Source: Akkermansiaceae bacterium (GTDB lineage: Bacteria > Verrucomicrobiota > Verrucomicrobiia > Verrucomicrobiales > Akkermansiaceae). From it: a stretch of DNA of 32,020 nt. The notes below the pieces were generated by a model. The model was not told where the DNA came from. It saw only the letters and a list, made by a program, of their open reading frames with translations, and made no database searches. The stretch spans positions 1-32,020 of the forward strand of contig JAQWZU010000126.1 in NCBI GenBank assembly GCA_029253285.1, written 5' to 3'. Positions within the stretch are counted from its first letter, which is position 1. Every line of letters starts with the position of its first letter. Below, in pieces: positions 1 to 10,100 of the stretch. The position numbers were made by a program, and so were the translations under genes.

Positions 1-699
1 AAGTCGGTGCCTGTGGTTACGGTGAGCGGGCAGGGCGAGGTGGCACCGGATGCCCTTCTTGGACGATTACTGAATCTTCCGGCCAATTTGCGACCTTATG
101 GCTGGATTGGCGAAGATGAGGGGTTCTTGGGAGCCACCCCCGAAGTGCTATTCCGATATTTCGATGGGCGAATCTACACCATGGCGCTGGCTGGAACGGC
201 GCGGAGTGATGAGGGCGCCTTGTTTGCGATTGATGATAAGGAAATCCGCGAACATGAGTTCGTGGCACAGACCTTGATTGCGAAGCTCTCGGATCTGGGA
301 ATGGTGACCCGTCAGGAGCGGGGGATTTTGGATCTGGGCAAGTTGCTCCATTTTCAAACGCTCATTAAAGTGGAGCTTTATCGCTACGAGTTGATTCAAA
401 CATTGATTGATCGGCTTCATCCGACTCCTGCATTGGGTCCGTTACCCCGCACGCCGGAGACGATGGCCTTATTGAATGATTGGCGGAAACGATTGGACTG
501 TCCGCCGGAATTTGGGGCGCCCTTTGGATTGTATCGGGATGGAGATTTCGAGGCGCTGGTCGCGATTCGCATGACAGCCTGGAAGGGGGATCAATTTCAA
601 TTGCCGAGTGGTTGCGGCGTGATTCAGGAATCGCGCCTGATGAGCGAATGGCGCGAACTTGCATTGAAACGCGCGGCGGTGAAAGAGCTCTTTTCGTAG
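1..699 (+). CDS. menF: Isochorismate synthase (MenF-like), 3' part
   Basis: Chorismate-binding enzyme cut by the left window edge; the frame is open from base 1, and the GTG at 7 is internal rather than a true start. About 230 residues of a family that is usually 400-500 long are visible. Motifs seen are FLGATPEVLF, an ALAGT segment, a KEIREHEFV stretch, a HFQTLIKVEL strand and LHPTPALGPLPRTPE. These resemble isochorismate synthases (EALAGT, HPTPAVGG, PE.EW near the C-terminus) more than anthranilate or aminodeoxychorismate synthases. The C-terminal part has the AIRM strand and a GCGVIQES/EW segment. The family converts chorismate to isochorismate, the entry step of menaquinone or siderophore synthesis in the cytoplasm. 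The usual RG.YAGP.G segment is replaced by CPPEFGAPFG. The stop lies one base before the next start, suggesting an operon. Which pathway it serves cannot be told from the window. Confidence 0.8.
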   Translation, partial: KSVPVVTVSGQGEVAPDALLGRLLNLPANLRPYGWIGEDEGFLGATPEVLFRYFDGRIYTMALAGTARSDEGALFAIDDKEIREHEFVAQTLIAKLSDLGMVTRQERGILDLGKLLHFQTLIKVELYRYELIQTLIDRLHPTPALGPLPRTPETMALLNDWRKRLDCPPEFGAPFGLYRDGDFEALVAIRMTAWKGDQFQLPSGCGVIQESRLMSEWRELALKRAAVKELFS

Positions 700-700
700 G

Positions 701-1207
701 ATGAATTTTTCGGCCTTGGTATGTCTTGGGGAATTGTTGGATGAGGCGGCTCATCTTGTGATTTGCGATGAGGAATCTTCGCTCGTTGAAGTCATCGCGA
801 TGAAGCAGGGAAATGAATTGCTCGATGCCTTTCCGCTCCCGATGGAGGTGCAAGGCGCGGCTGTTGAAGTGGCGCAGAAGTTTTCAATGGAGCCCAATTG
901 GTTGAACATCACGACGGCCGGCCGATTGGAGTTGGATCAGTTGCCAGAAGATTTTTGGGAGGGCGTTGAAGAGCGCCCGGTTGGTGAGAATCTTACCGTG
1001 ACCTTTTTGGGTCGGGCCGGGAGAAAGTATCTTCATTTCTATCGGGCGGTGCGGGAAGAAGGGAAAGGTAACTTGGATGATTTGAATCGCCTTGCTTTGA
1101 AGCCGCTGGAGTTGGCGCAAGTCACGCAGTGGATTCGGGTTGAAGGTCTTTTTGATCACCGGAGCGGTGAGACGATTATGGAAATTCTTACTGAGTTGAA
1201 TTCGTAG
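701..1207 (+). CDS. DUF6036-like (degenerate nucleotidyltransferase fold) protein
   Basis: A 168-residue cytoplasmic protein without a signal peptide or membrane segment, starting one base after the menF-like stop, so probably co-transcribed. The middle and C-terminus (FPLP..VQGAA..VA, PNWLN, YLHFYRA, then LDDLNRLALKPLELAQVTQWI) look like the DUF6036 nucleotidyltransferase-like family, where an LP..A..VA...LP.DWLN segment is followed by a D(L/I)..LKP....W motif. The N-terminal GG...T.D.D catalytic signature expected for an active nucleotidyltransferase is not recognisable (LVICDEESSLVEV instead), so if the assignment is right the protein is probably non-catalytic. The assignment rests on motif resemblance only. 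Its role next to menF and a GNAT gene is unknown. Confidence 0.5.
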   Translation: MNFSALVCLGELLDEAAHLVICDEESSLVEVIAMKQGNELLDAFPLPMEVQGAAVEVAQKFSMEPNWLNITTAGRLELDQLPEDFWEGVEERPVGENLTVTFLGRAGRKYLHFYRAVREEGKGNLDDLNRLALKPLELAQVTQWIRVEGLFDHRSGETIMEILTELNS

Positions 1208-1216
1208 AAAATAGTC

Positions 1217-1705
1217 ATGCCGTCGATTGTCTCCTATCTTGAAATGAAATCCCGGGAGGAATTCTCCCCGGTGGATGCGCCAGCTGGGTTTGAGGGGAGA
1301 AAAGTGGATGAGCCAGATGGTTTGGTGAACCAGAGAATGTATCGTGAGGTCGGAGGTGATTGGGATTGGACGGATCGTTTGGTTTGGAGCGAGGAACAGT
1401 GGAGAGCGTTTGCGGTGCAGGAGGGCTTGGAAACCTGGCTGGCCTATTGGGAGGGAGAAGTGGCGGGATACTTTGAGTTGGAAGTTCAGGATGGTGGTCA
1501 CGTTGAGATTGCCCTTTTTGGTTTACTGCCACAGATGTTTGGAAAAGGGCTGGGGTCGGCGATGTTGAGTTTGGCCGTAGCGCAGGCCTGGTCGCGAGCG
1601 GACACGAAGCGGGTGTGGCTTCATACCTGCACCGAAGATCATCCGCATGCCTTGGCGAATTACCAGAAGCGGGGATTTCGTTTGTTTAAGACAGTAGAAG
1701 AATAG
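1217..1705 (+). CDS. GNAT family N-acetyltransferase
   Basis: A 162-residue GNAT-fold acetyltransferase. The acetyl-CoA pyrophosphate loop is visible as QMFGKGLGS (family pattern Q/R-x-x-G-x-G/A), preceded by the beta-4 strand [10 protein letters not shown] and followed by the beta-5/alpha-4 region [22 protein letters not shown], which ends in the typical YQKRGF. The length is normal for the family. The enzyme transfers an acetyl group from acetyl-CoA to an amine; the substrate cannot be deduced. It starts 9 bases after the previous stop, on the same strand, consistent with one transcript running through from the menF-like gene. No strong Shine-Dalgarno is seen. Confidence 0.85.
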   Translation: MPSIVSYLEMKSREEFSPVDAPAGFEGRKVDEPDGLVNQRMYREVGGDWDWTDRLVWSEEQWRAFAVQEGLETWLAYWEGEVAGYFELEVQDGGHVEIALFGLLPQMFGKGLGSAMLSLAVAQAWSRADTKRVWLHTCTEDHPHALANYQKRGFRLFKTVEE

Positions 1706-1749
1706 CCGAGGGCTTTACATGTTACGGCACTCCTTCAGGGTCTCCGGGC

Positions 1750-3861
1750 ATGGCTGATCTCGATCCCGGTGTCATCTCCGATCCCTCTGATAGTAGCGAG
1801 GTCTTGGATGCCTTTCTGGAGTATCTTATTGAGGCGGGAATTGAACCCTATGATCATCAGGAAGAGGCGATCCTGGAATTGTTCGAAGGGAAGAATGTTA
1901 TTCTTAATACGCCGACCGGTTCGGGGAAATCCCTCGTGGCGCTGGCTTTGCACTTTCGCGCCATTTGCCAGAAGCGGCGATCTTTTTATACTGTGCCGAT
2001 CAAGGCCCTGGCGAATGAGAAGTTTCTCTCGCTTTGCGCAACCTTTGGCGCGGACAATGTCGGCATGATCACCGGCGATGCCACCGTGAATGCCGGGGCG
2101 CCGGTGATATGCTGTACTGCGGAGATTCTCTCGAACCTGGCGCTCCGTGAAGGATCGAAGGCCCGGGTCGATGAGGTGATCATGGACGAGTTTCATTACT
2201 ACTCCGATCATGAACGTGGGGTAGCGTGGCAGGTACCATTGCTGACGATGCCACAGGCGCGATTTTTGTTAATGTCGGCGACTCTGGGAGACACTGAGTT
2301 TTTTCAGAGGGAAATCACGGACCTCACCGGATCGGAAACAGTTTTGGTGAAGTCGGAGGACCGGCCAGTGCCTTTGGAATTCGAATACAGCACGACGGCG
2401 CTGGAGGACAAAGTGGAGGAGCTCGTGGAGTCCGGCCGGGCGCCGATTTACCTCGTCCATTTCACGCAACTGGCCTGTGCGCGGACGGCGCAGAATTTGA
2501 TGAGTCGTAATTTCTGCACCAAGGGCGAGAAAGCGGAAATTGCGAAGGTGTTGGAAGATGCCGATTTCAAAAGTCCTTATGGTAAGGAGGTGAAGAAGCT
2601 CCTTCGGCACGGCCTGGGAATTCACCATGCCGGACTCTTGCCAAAGTATCGTGTGCTGGTCGAGAAGTTGGCGCAGCGCGGATTGTTGAAGGTGATCTGC
2701 GGAACGGATACTTTGGGCGTGGGAGTGAATGTCCCTATCACGACTGTTTTGTTCACCCAGCTTTTCAAATACGGTGGGCAGACTACCAAGATCCTCGCGG
2801 TGCGTGACTTTCGTCAGATCAGCGGGCGAGCCGGGAGGCGGGGCTTTGACGAGATAGGATACGTCGTGGCGCAGGCTCCGGAATATGTCATTGAGAATAT
2901 CAAAGCCGAGGAAAAGGCGGCGGCGAAGGGGAAGAAAAGCAAGGCTCAAAAGAAGCGTCCGCCGGAGAAGGGGTTTGTGAATTGGGATGAGAAAACCTTT
3001 CTTAAATTACAGACCGCACCGCCGGAGAAGCTCACGTCGAGTTTTAATCTCCGGCATGGCACCTTGCTTAATGTGCTTTCACGTGAACATGAAGACGGCT
3101 GTGCCGAATTGAGGCGACTGATCAGGGTGTGTCATGAAACGCCGGTGAAGAAGAAAGGATTGCGGAAGAAAGCCTTCGCGCTTTTCAAGGGACTGGTCGA
3201 AGGAAAAGTGCTTACGATTATTCCGGAGGAGGAACGCACTGGGCCAGCCAAAGTGGAGTTGAATGTTGAACTGCAGGACGATTTCACGATGAACCAGGCT
3301 CTTGGGCTTTACTTGATCGAGACTGTTTTAAAACTTGATCCCGAGGAACCGAAATACGTCTTGAACATGCTCTCGTTGATTGAAGCAATTGTCGAGGATC
3401 CCACTGCGGTGCTGCGTAAGCAAACCGATAAAATCAAGACCGCCTTGATGGCGCAGTTGAAAGAAGAGGGGATGGATTACGAGGATCGGCTGGAGGCTTT
3501 GGAAGAGGTCGAGCATCCAAAGCCCGGGAAGGATTTTATCTACGCAACCTACAATGAGTTTGTTTTGGCAAACCCTTGGGCAAAGGAAGCGGGGGTGCGG
3601 CCGAAATCGATCGTGCGGGAAATGGTGGAAGACTGGACTTCCTTCGAAGACTACGTGAAGTCGTATCAACTCGAACGAAGCGAAGCTGTGCTGCTGCGTC
3701 ACCTGTCGGAGGTCTACAAAGTCCTCGTGCAGACCGTTCCCCCGACAGCGAAGACCGAAGAGGTCGCCGAAGCCGAAGAGTTTCTGAGCGGCATGATCAG
3801 GCAGATTGATTCCAGCTTGATTGATGAATGGGAGAAGTTGCGGGAGATGGAGAATTCATGA
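1750..3861 (+). CDS. Ski2-like DEAD/DEAH RNA helicase (DUF3516 type)
   Basis: A 703-residue superfamily 2 helicase. Motif I is TPTGSGKS with the Walker lysine at residue 60. Motif II is DEFH (residues 146-149), a variant of DEAH. Motif III is the SAT of LLMSATLGD. Motif VI is [10 protein letters not shown] (from residue 356), the Ski2/Mtr4-type signature. A helicase C-terminal segment with [12 protein letters not shown] and [10 protein letters not shown] lies between. Residues about 380-400 are a lysine/alanine-rich linker. The remaining 300 residues match in style the DUF3516 C-terminal region that accompanies this bacterial group. Such proteins are ATP-dependent RNA helicases, presumably in RNA turnover or ribosome-associated processes. 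It begins 44 bases after the GNAT gene, and its TGA overlaps the ATG of a possible small ORF (ATGA). Confidence 0.9.
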   Translation: MADLDPGVISDPSDSSEVLDAFLEYLIEAGIEPYDHQEEAILELFEGKNVILNTPTGSGKSLVALALHFRAICQKRRSFYTVPIKALANEKFLSLCATFGADNVGMITGDATVNAGAPVICCTAEILSNLALREGSKARVDEVIMDEFHYYSDHERGVAWQVPLLTMPQARFLLMSATLGDTEFFQREITDLTGSETVLVKSEDRPVPLEFEYSTTALEDKVEELVESGRAPIYLVHFTQLACARTAQNLMSRNFCTKGEKAEIAKVLEDADFKSPYGKEVKKLLRHGLGIHHAGLLPKYRVLVEKLAQRGLLKVICGTDTLGVGVNVPITTVLFTQLFKYGGQTTKILAVRDFRQISGRAGRRGFDEIGYVVAQAPEYVIENIKAEEKAAAKGKKSKAQKKRPPEKGFVNWDEKTFLKLQTAPPEKLTSSFNLRHGTLLNVLSREHEDGCAELRRLIRVCHETPVKKKGLRKKAFALFKGLVEGKVLTIIPEEERTGPAKVELNVELQDDFTMNQALGLYLIETVLKLDPEEPKYVLNMLSLIEAIVEDPTAVLRKQTDKIKTALMAQLKEEGMDYEDRLEALEEVEHPKPGKDFIYATYNEFVLANPWAKEAGVRPKSIVREMVEDWTSFEDYVKSYQLERSEAVLLRHLSEVYKVLVQTVPPTAKTEEVAEAEEFLSGMIRQIDSSLIDEWEKLREMENS

Positions 3862-4034
3862 GGCTTGAGGGTGCTGTGGTGTCGAATAGACGATTGAGCA
3901 AAAAGGAATTATTGGGGACAGGGTTTGAATTGATGGACGAGGGCTCCGGTCCAATAGGAAAACTTTCGGCTGCTATTTTATTCGTTGAAACTGAAGCTTG
4001 CTTGATGGGGGGGAGTTGGGAAACTCGGGGGTGA
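3858..4034 (+). CDS. Candidate 58-codon small ORF coupled to both neighbours
   Basis: A 58-codon reading frame that exactly fills the gap between the helicase and the Tat-exported isomerase. Its ATG overlaps the helicase stop (ATGA at 3858-3861), and its TGA (4032-4034) overlaps the next gene's ATG (TGATG). GGAG at 3849-3852 sits five bases before the start, a well placed Shine-Dalgarno. The peptide begins [20 protein letters not shown], is mixed and soluble-looking, and has no family I recognise. The next gene has no well-placed Shine-Dalgarno of its own, so translation through this ORF could drive it. Coding by chance cannot be excluded. The argument is architecture, not homology. Confidence 0.4.
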   Translation: MRLEGAVVSNRRLSKKELLGTGFELMDEGSGPIGKLSAAILFVETEACLMGGSWETRG

Positions 4035-5077
4035 TGAATCGGCGTCAGTTTATTGGGAGTTCGTTGGCGGCTTCGGCCGGGGTTGCCTTGGCGGATGAGG
4101 TGAGGAACCCTCTTCTTTTAGGGTATGACAATTTCGCGGTGCGCGCGATGGGATGGAAGGCCAAGGAGTTGATTGACTACGCGGTGAAGCTGAAGGTCGA
4201 TACGGTGTTTATTACCGATCTCGACGCCTTTGAGACTTTGGACCTGAAGGCGCTGGGCCGGATCAAGAAGTATGCTGACGACAAAGGGATTAAGATTTTC
4301 CTGGGAACCTGGAGTGTCTGCCCGACCTCGGTTTCTTTCCGCGACAACCGGGGCACGGCCGACGAGCATTTGCAGTTGGGTCTTCGTGCGGCGAAGGCCT
4401 TGGGCTCGCCGGTTTTGAGAGTGGTGCTCGGAAATAGTCGGGATCGCCAGACCGAGGGCGGGATTGAAGCGCGCATCGATGACACGGTCAAAGTGCTGAA
4501 GAGAAACAAGAGTTTGTGCCAGGACCTGGGAGTGAAAGTGGCGATGGAGAATCATGCCGGCGACATGCATTCACTGGAGGTGAAGAGCCTGGTCGAAATG
4601 GCCGGGCCGGATTTTGTAGGTGTGAATCTCGATGCCGGGAATGCGGTGTGGACGTTCGAAACTCCGCTCGAGAATCTCGAGAATCTTGGAAAGTATACCC
4701 TGACGACGAGCCTTCGTGATTCCCGGATTTGGGAAAGCGAGAAAGGCGTGACCGTGCAGTGGACCGCGATGGGCGAAGGGATGGTGGATTGGAAAACTTA
4801 CTTCAAGCGATTCGCCGAGCTGTGCCCCGATGCGCCGGTGCAGATCGAAACGATTTCGGGATTCAATAAGGAGTTCGCGATTAAGGACGAGGAAATGTGG
4901 AAGAAGTGGGGCAAGAAGCCTGCGAGTCTGGAGGCCTTCAAAAAGTGGGCCGTCGGCGGGAAGAAGAAGGCTCCCTTCAAAGGGAAGTCGAAGGAGGAAA
5001 CCCAGAAGTATCAGTTGGGTGACATCGAGCGAAGTATCGCCTATTGTAAGAAGATCGGTCTGGGTAAGAAGAAATGA
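4034..5077 (+). CDS. Tat-exported sugar phosphate isomerase/epimerase-like TIM-barrel protein
   Basis: A 347-residue protein of the xylose-isomerase-like TIM barrel group (AP_endonuc_2 superfamily). The start at 4034 is preferred over an in-frame ATG at 3998 because it puts a twin-arginine signal, [20 protein letters not shown], at the N-terminus. Barrel strands with acidic and His residues expected to bind metal are seen, for example VAMENHAGD, VGVNLDAGNA and VQIETISGF. The related proteins interconvert ketoses or inositols; many planctomycete and verrucomicrobial members are exported and uncharacterised. The C-terminal 60 residues are lysine-rich. It overlaps the next gene by four bases (ATGA), so it is probably translationally coupled to the cytochrome peroxidase. 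Confidence 0.8.
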   Translation: MNRRQFIGSSLAASAGVALADEVRNPLLLGYDNFAVRAMGWKAKELIDYAVKLKVDTVFITDLDAFETLDLKALGRIKKYADDKGIKIFLGTWSVCPTSVSFRDNRGTADEHLQLGLRAAKALGSPVLRVVLGNSRDRQTEGGIEARIDDTVKVLKRNKSLCQDLGVKVAMENHAGDMHSLEVKSLVEMAGPDFVGVNLDAGNAVWTFETPLENLENLGKYTLTTSLRDSRIWESEKGVTVQWTAMGEGMVDWKTYFKRFAELCPDAPVQIETISGFNKEFAIKDEEMWKKWGKKPASLEAFKKWAVGGKKKAPFKGKSKEETQKYQLGDIERSIAYCKKIGLGKKK

Positions 5078-6252
5078 AATGGTTTGCGTTCGTTATGATG
5101 GTCGTCGGGTGTCTTGCCCGGGCGGAGGAGGTCTCTCCGGTGGTGATTGGGCGGAAGATTTTCATGGATACCAGTTTGTCCCAGCCGGTCGGGCAGGGGT
5201 GTGTGTCCTGTCATGATCCGAAGGCGGCCTTCGCGGATGCGCGCCGGGTGTCGCCGGGAGCGGTGAATGAACGGAAAGGCCGACGGAATGCGCCGACCTT
5301 AATGTATGCCGCGCTCATTCCGCCGATAGCGGCGGAGGATTTTTATGATGAGGAAGGGGAGTTGATTTATGTTCTGGAGGGAGGCTTGTTCCTTGATGGA
5401 CGGGCGCACGATCAGTTCGAGCAAGTGCAGATGCCGTTCTTTAATAAGGATGAAATGAACCTGTCCGGCCCGGCGGATTTGGCGGACCGGATTCGTAAAT
5501 CGGAATATGCCTCGGATTTCAAGAAGTTGGTTGGCGGGAAGGTCTGGGGGAATGACGGGAAGTTGGTGGATCAGGTGTATCATTCACTGGTGGCCTTTTT
5601 GCGGGAGCCCATGTTTCGTCCTTTCAATGCGCGGATTGATGATTTCTGGAAAGGTGATGTGAAGGCGCTGAATGACTCCGAATTGCGGGGGCTTGCGCTT
5701 TTTCAAAGCAAGGCGGGCTGTGCGCAGTGCCATCCCCTCGGGGTGGGAACCTGGCCGGAGCCGCTTTTGAGTGACTTTGGGTATGATAATCTCGGCGCGC
5801 CTTCGCTCGGAGAAGAGGATCCGGGCCTCGGAGGGGTTTCGGGACGAAAGAATGAGATGGGTCAATTTCGCTCACCGACTTTGCGGAACATCGCGCTGAC
5901 AGCGCCTTATCTGCACAATGGTTCAATCAAGACGCTGAAAGAGGTGATGGAGTTTTATAACAAACGCGATGTCGAGCCGGAGCGTTGGGGCAAGACTGAT
6001 TTTCCCGAGACAGTGAATCACGACGATATGGGGGATTTAAAGCTGACGGATCAGGAGGTTGATGACTTGGTGGCCCTGATGCACACCTTTACCGATAAGA
6101 ATCTCCTGGAGATGAAAGAGGGCGATGAGCTTCCAAAGACACCGGAGGGAGTGCCTTCGACGGAGTCGCGGAAGGCCTTTTTCCAGAATCGGCCACGGCT
6201 CGTCGATCCCAAGGCGAAACAGCGGGTGCCGGAGGAGAAGGTGGATGAATGA
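5074..6252 (+). CDS. Di-heme cytochrome c peroxidase family protein
   Basis: A 392-residue periplasmic protein of the CcpA/MauG di-heme group. A signal peptide of about 17 residues (MKWFAFVMMVVGCLARA) precedes the mature chain. Two c-heme motifs are present, CVSCH (residues 43-47) and CAQCH (216-220). Family landmarks are IGRKIFMDTSLS, RNAPTLMYAAL, FLDGRAHDQFEQVQMPF and, after the second heme, FRSPTLRNIALTAPYLHNGS with TLKEVMEFYN. Canonical members reduce hydrogen peroxide; MauG-like members oxidise protein or small-molecule substrates, and the sequence alone does not settle which. About 50 residues after the domain form a charged, proline-rich tail. It is coupled by ATGA overlap to the Tat-exported sugar isomerase-like gene, which suggests a shared periplasmic task. 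Confidence 0.9.
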   Translation: MKWFAFVMMVVGCLARAEEVSPVVIGRKIFMDTSLSQPVGQGCVSCHDPKAAFADARRVSPGAVNERKGRRNAPTLMYAALIPPIAAEDFYDEEGELIYVLEGGLFLDGRAHDQFEQVQMPFFNKDEMNLSGPADLADRIRKSEYASDFKKLVGGKVWGNDGKLVDQVYHSLVAFLREPMFRPFNARIDDFWKGDVKALNDSELRGLALFQSKAGCAQCHPLGVGTWPEPLLSDFGYDNLGAPSLGEEDPGLGGVSGRKNEMGQFRSPTLRNIALTAPYLHNGSIKTLKEVMEFYNKRDVEPERWGKTDFPETVNHDDMGDLKLTDQEVDDLVALMHTFTDKNLLEMKEGDELPKTPEGVPSTESRKAFFQNRPRLVDPKAKQRVPEEKVDE

Positions 6253-6431
6253 TTCTCGGGCTGCGGCCCCGCTCTATATCAGAGGGCGATGTCTAATTTT
6301 GAGGGCGCGTCGTTGAGATTGTTAGGTTAGTTAATGAGCCAAATCATTAGTGGAGGGGCATGTTGATCGATTTGAGGTAAAAATACTTGTAGTGCCTGCA
6401 TGTTTTTGGTAAACAAAAAAGTGCTATAATT

Positions 6432-7103
6432 ATGAAAAACACAAAAACGATGATTTTAGGGGCCTTTGCCGGGTCTCTGATGACCACTCAGGCGGCGGTA
6501 GTCTCTTGGGGTGCCGTTGGTTCAGGGATCCAGTCTACCGATCTTATCGAGAGTGGAAGCCCTTATGCCGCTATTAATGGAGGTGCAGACCCCGCAAGTA
6601 GTTTCACGATCGGGACCAATGCCTTTACGGGCGGGGGATTTGTGGCTGGGGCACCTGGCGGTGTAAGTAATACTGCCGGTACGTTTTACGCTCCGGTCAC
6701 TGATAACAGTAATCTTGACATTCTCATGGACAGTCACACTTACATTACGGGTGCGAATCCCAATGGAGTCGGCGTAGTGGCTATACCGGTGACTGTAGGA
6801 AATGCCTACGACGTTCAGTTCATTGGCGTTGGTGATAGTCGTGGTTGCTGTTCAGGCAGGGCTCAAAACGTTAACGATGGCAATGGAAACATCAGTGGAG
6901 ATTTGATCCGGGGGAATGGTAATTGGGTCGTTGGGAATTTTGTTGCAGACACTGAGCTCCAGCAGTTCTTCGTGGCCGGTGAAACTGATCCGGGTCTCAG
7001 TGGCTTGATCGTTCGCGATCTTGGTCCTGCTATTCCCGAGCCCGGTTCAGCTTTGCTTTCGCTGGTTGGACTTCTTGGATTGACCGCTCGCCGTCGCCGA
7101 TAG
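6432..7103 (+). CDS. PEP-CTERM exported protein with RGCC domain
   Basis: A 223-residue exported protein. Residues 1-21 form a signal peptide (MKNTKTMILGAFAGSLMTTQ then A). The C-terminus is a tripartite PEP-CTERM signal: PEP at 202-204, a hydrophobic helix, then four arginines. It is therefore expected to be processed by an exosortase, which is not in the window. The body, residues 22-200, is one domain shared with the N-termini of the two large proteins encoded at 7167-12308 and 12386-14611. Shared marks are LDILMDSHTY, VQFIGVGDSRGCC (Cys139-Cys140) and, near the end, DPGLSGLIVRDL. I do not recognise a named family for it. No good Shine-Dalgarno is visible; ATG at 6432 is chosen because it gives the signal peptide. 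A strong terminator follows at 7120-7155. Confidence 0.85.
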   Translation: MKNTKTMILGAFAGSLMTTQAAVVSWGAVGSGIQSTDLIESGSPYAAINGGADPASSFTIGTNAFTGGGFVAGAPGGVSNTAGTFYAPVTDNSNLDILMDSHTYITGANPNGVGVVAIPVTVGNAYDVQFIGVGDSRGCCSGRAQNVNDGNGNISGDLIRGNGNWVVGNFVADTELQQFFVAGETDPGLSGLIVRDLGPAIPEPGSALLSLVGLLGLTARRRR

Positions 7104-7119
7104 CCTTTCCCAAATTCTC

Positions 7120-7155
7120 AAACCGTGGTGCTGTGAATGGCACCACGGTTTTTTT
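7120..7155 (+). terminator. Rho-independent terminator after the PEP-CTERM gene
   Basis: A perfect 12-base-pair stem, AAACCGTGGTGC (7120-7131) with GCACCACGGTTT (7140-7151), has an 8-base loop and runs into seven T residues (7149-7155). It begins 17 bases after the PEP-CTERM stop. In the opposite direction the stem is not followed by a T tract, so it should act mainly on + transcripts and would also separate this gene from the convergent CotH gene, which ends at 7167. Confidence 0.9.
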
Positions 7156-7166
7156 GTGCTGTCGTT

Positions 7167-10100
7167 CTACTGCTGGGTTGCCATGAGTCTGACGAAGGCC
7201 TGAATCTTAATGCTCATGGGCGAGGCGCTGCGGTAGGAGACGGTCGCGGTGCCATCGAGGTTGTCGCTTTCGGAGAGGAAGACCAACTCGGTTTCGGTAT
7301 CCCAGGTGACCAGGTCGTATGAGAGTTGTGGAATCAGGGTAACGGCATTTTGCGTGTAGAGGTTTCTCTCGAAGGTGATCACGTAATAGTCATCGGTCTC
7401 TTCGCCTACGGTGAGTGAGGTGGCGGAGGTGTCGATTTTTGTCTGCGCATCTCCAAAGAGGAGGTCGCTGGTTCCGAGTCCGTACTCAAAAAGGGCGGAA
7501 TAGCGATCGCCGTCATCGTCTGCGGTGCTGTCACCGACAAAGCCGGCTTCGGTTTCTGATCCGGGAGCTCCATTGGGATTGTTGGAGCCGATCCAACTGG
7601 TAGCGAGACCGTGATCCGGTATGGGCAATGCCGGGGATTTCAGCACGAGAGTAAACGAACTACCGTCGGCCAGAGGCCAGGGGAGATCGTCGTCGTAGGT
7701 GAAGTTGTGGATCGCGATATCATTGGCATCAAGGAGGATGAGCTGTTCGCCCTCGTTGGCGAGGCGTCCGCTGTAGTCATTGCTGCCGAGAACATCGTTG
7801 GCGATATTGACAGTGCCTGAGAGTCCGGGATAGCGGGCGTCGAAGGCGGCTTTGTTTTTCACCAGAACCAGACGCCCTCCGGGAGCAATCAGGGTGTTGT
7901 CGGCGAAGGCGAAGGTGATGCCGAGGGTAAAGCGGACATTGGTTAGATCAATGGTCGACGTGCTGACGTTCATGAGTTCGATAAACTCGTAGTCATCGCG
8001 ATCGGTCGAGGTTGCCAGTTCCCCTGGAGTGGAGGGCTCACCGGGATGATAGTTTATTTCGGAGATAACCAGGTTGCTCGCGTCAGCTGGCACGGTATCC
8101 GGAGTGAAGAAAGCGGTATTGAGCGCACTCCATTCCGCGGTGGCGCTATTGTAAGAACGAGAGAAGAGCCAGCCGGGTTCGGTGAGAGAGAGAGGGTCTG
8201 ATGAGTGGGTGTCACCACCGCCCACGCCGGGAGGGAAGCCGGTGAGGTCGAGATCGAAGCTGATGTCCGAACTGCTAGAGGAGGCTTGGTGAATTTCGAC
8301 GGCAATTGTGTTGGAGCCGCTGACGAAGGTGTTAGGAGACAAGCTGATTGAATCTGTGTCGTTATCATCACTGGTGGTTCCAGCGTATTCATCAAAGGAG
8401 GGATTGTTTCCCAGGTTCTGACCATCGACGCGGTTGCCGTTGACATAGACGACAATGCCATCGTCGTAGACATAATTTAGAGTGAAGGTTTCAAAGACGG
8501 AAGGGTCGCCGATATTGATGGTGGTGCGGAAGTAGGTAGTGGCATTTTTTTGATCTCCATTTGTGCCGGGATCGATATCGATAAAATCGACCTCGGTGGT
8601 TTCATCACCATCACCGTATCCCAAGGGAGAAGCTCCGGAATCCCATGAGGCATCATTGAATCCTACTCCCCGCCAGGCGGTGCCTTGGTCGGAACCGTCG
8701 TCGAGGTAACTCCAAGTGTGGCCGCTTTCAATATAGCGGGTGGTGGTGGGGCCACCGACTCCACCGCCGTCACCCAGAGTGACCAAAGTGGCAGAGGGAC
8801 TTATTCCTCCGCCGACAAGGCGTGGGTCGAGGGAGTGTGCGTAGTCGGTGAGGTCATTGTCACCATCTCCGAAGATGTAGTAGACTTTGTCTACGGTGGT
8901 CGGGGTGATGAAGGAAGGACCGGAGCCGGCAGGGATGGAGCCACCATGCTGACTGTAGGTCGGTGCGGCAAGATCAGGGTAGAGGTTGGCCGAGCGGAGG
9001 CTGCTTAAGAAGAAATCTGGTCGGTCGGGGAACCAGTCACTGACGATGCGATTGTATTCGCCCTCCCAGTCGCTGAGGGAGCGGTTGCCGCCATGTTGAT
9101 CTCCCCAGCGTGCTGCTTCGGGGTTGAGGATGCTCCGGTGATCGGCGGTGACTTCTTGGTAGCGGGCCAGGGCCGCGGCGGGAGTGAGAGCGCCGTTGTT
9201 GAAAAAGGCGCGGTGGACCCGGTCACCGAAGCGGAGACGGAATTCCGGGCTGTCTTGTAGTCGGTCGTTGGCGGCGGCGATGCCGCTGTAGTTGGTAATG
9301 CGGTTGTAGTTTGTGTTGGAACGAAGGAAGAGGGACCATTCGGAATCCCACATGAAGTATTTGTAGCCGTGACGCGGAGCCTGGGACTGAATACCGCCGT
9401 AGTAGTTTTTGTTGGGCCAGTCGCTGTTGCCGCCATACCAGTTGGTGATGAAGTAATCGGCATTGTTGGAAGGATCACACCAGACGGGGAAGCCGGCATT
9501 GCGGGTGCCATCGGGGTTGAATCCGCAGGCTTTTAAGAAAGCGGCGTCGCGTTGAAGGTTGGTGCCGGAAATCTCATCGACGGCAGAGCGGAGGCTATTC
9601 CAGTTATTGAGATTGGTAGAGCTGTTAATGGGAGTGCCTGAATTTTGACCTTCCCATTCATCGCGGACGGCATCCTCGATATAGCTTTCGGCGAAGCTGG
9701 AATCGGGACGCTCGACGACGTTGTAGAGTCCCCAATACACGCCGTTGATGTAGAGATGGAGGTAGCGGCCGTGAGGGGCTGGTTGGCCAAGGGCGAGCTG
9801 GGTGCGGCGGCCAAATTCATCGCGGGCGTATTGCGGTTGGCTTCCTGCGCCGGACCATTGCCAGCCGTCGTTTGATTCCATACGGAAAACGAGAGTTTGG
9901 AATTCCCGGGCGACTCCGGGTTCGGTGCCGAAGAGAGGGAACTTGAGCGATCCAGGACCGTCGGTGGGTTGGTTGCTGGTGCCGTATTCCGATTTGAAGA
10001 GGACGCGGAAGGACTTCTTGCGAGTGAGGCCGAAGCTTCGGAAGGCACCGCCTTGGATTCTGATGGCGCAGTTTTGTTGGAAGTTGCTGTCTCCAGTGGG

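Noticed and set aside
3998-4033. Longer N-terminus for the Tat-exported isomerase (ATG at 3998)
   Set aside because: It would bury the twin-arginine signal behind 12 extra residues; ATG at 4034 gives a standard Tat signal and overlaps the small ORF stop.
6425-6430. Perfect TATAAT just before the PEP-CTERM gene
   Set aside because: It ends two bases before the ATG, too close to be its -10 box unless transcription starts inside the gene, and no -35 is at the right distance.
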